From contig JACZYK010000115.1 in assembly GCA_022571135.1 (NCBI GenBank), positions 1-7,730 on the forward strand: a stretch of 7,730 bases of DNA, written 5' to 3'. This document shows, in pieces, positions 7,305 to 7,730 of this stretch. Source of the stretch: Bacteroidota bacterium. GTDB taxonomy: Bacteria > Bacteroidota > Rhodothermia > Rhodothermales > UBA10348. Both the position numbers and the translations under genes were made by a program. Each line of letters opens with the position of its first letter. The stretch's first letter is position 1. The notes below the pieces were generated by a model. That model was not told where the DNA came from. It did no database searches and worked only from the letters and a program-made list of their open reading frames with translations.

Positions 7305-7382
7305 GCGGAATTCCCTATACTATACATTATCGAGGGGTACCGCAGGCGCTAAAGCTCAACCGCAGCCAACCAATGGGGTGCG

Positions 7383-7415
7383 GCTATGGCCTACAAAGTA
7401 GCTATCGCCTATAAT
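7383..7415 (+). promoter_or_regulatory. candidate promoter with short direct repeats
   Basis: A consensus TATAAT sits at 7410-7415, 37 bp before the ATG at 7453; no good -35 box is visible. Just upstream, GCTATGGCCTA (7383-7393) recurs as GCTATCGCCTA (7401-7411) with an 18-bp period and one mismatch, and CTACaaaGTAG (7391-7401) is a small inverted repeat between them. This could be an operator over a promoter, but all elements are short. The rest of the 7305-7452 gap holds an AT-rich patch (7311-7329) and nothing else I can name. Confidence 0.3.
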
Positions 7416-7452
7416 GGAATGGCAGATACCGCCGAAGTTTGGGGACAACAAT

Positions 7453-7730
7453 ATGGACTTAACTTTCGAGAGGGGAGACCCACAAAGGCCTAAAGGACAT
7501 GCCCTTCTCTATTTCCGCGTGAGCACCGAGCCGGACAAGGTTTATGCCACCTACATCGTTACTCTGCCGGTGAAGGCAGACCTGGCCAAGTATGTGCCGC
7601 CGTTTCTGGCTTCCCACTTGGGCAACCTGCCGCTAAACGATTTTTCCGCTTTCGCCATGCCGCCCATGCCCGCACCGGTTGATTCCTACCCAGAGTTGGA
7701 GCGGTTGAGCCAGTTGCGGGACGACGATCT
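7453..7730 (+). CDS. unrecognised protein, 3' partial
   Basis: An open frame from ATG 7453 runs without a stop to the right edge (92 full codons). I cannot assign a function. The visible part has no signal peptide or membrane helix. It begins MDLTFERGDPQRPKGHALLY, then a probable beta-rich stretch (FRVSTEPDKVYATYIVTLPV), AKYVPPFLASHLGNLPLNDF, a proline-rich patch AMPPMPAPVD, and a charged segment SYPELERLSQLRDDD, which looks like a compact soluble protein. Codon use is normal for a real gene. An in-frame ATG at 7414 would add 13 residues (MEWQIPPKFGDNN), but it overlaps the TATAAT box, so 7453 is preferred; GGGG at 7440-7443 is a poor ribosome site. As it lies beyond the break at 6866-6877, it may not belong to the same genome as the left part. 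Confidence 0.7.
   Translation, partial: MDLTFERGDPQRPKGHALLYFRVSTEPDKVYATYIVTLPVKADLAKYVPPFLASHLGNLPLNDFSAFAMPPMPAPVDSYPELERLSQLRDDD

Noticed and set aside
6860..7414. Plus-strand open frame of 184 codons.
   Set aside because: It is antisense to the TPR repeats and has a low-quality Pro/Arg/Ser composition with no motif.

Overview
The window looks like a chromosomal stretch of an uncultured, moderately GC-rich bacterium, probably from a metagenome assembly. The kynureninase and the exported peptidase/amidohydrolase genes resemble those I would expect from the Bacteroidota/Rhodothermota side of the tree, but this is an impression from protein style and not a phylogenetic result. I see no RNA genes, CRISPR arrays, insertion sequences or phage genes.

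Layout. Positions 1-529 (+) hold nearly all of a hypoxanthine phosphoribosyltransferase gene, cut by the left edge. It converges on a complete kynureninase gene (562-1818, -). A divergent intergenic region of about 160 bp separates kynureninase from a small four-helix membrane protein gene (1976-2377, +), which carries one in-frame amber codon at 2183-2185 but is otherwise open. Its 3' end overlaps the start of an M81 (MlrC-type) metallopeptidase lipoprotein gene (2364-3977, +). Next come an exported M28-type metallopeptidase with all expected metal ligands (about 4084-5667, +) and a YtcJ-like amidohydrolase lipoprotein (5716-6879, +).

The amidohydrolase is cut short in the middle of a conserved motif. 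Exactly there, a tetratricopeptide-repeat reading frame on the opposite strand (6852-7304, -) is also cut. Both breaks fall on a perfect 12-bp palindrome (6866-6877). The sequence to the right of this point, including an unrecognised gene running off the right edge (7453-7730, +), may therefore come from a rearrangement or a chimeric assembly join.

How the genes could work together. The M81, M28 and YtcJ-like proteins all carry export or lipoprotein signals and point the same way, so they look like cell-envelope hydrolases for peptides or amides, consistent with a scavenging lifestyle. Kynureninase (tryptophan breakdown) and the purine salvage enzyme also fit nutrient recycling, but they are on separate transcripts. 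A 19-bp motif shared between the upstream regions of kynureninase and the M28 gene may be a common promoter or operator.
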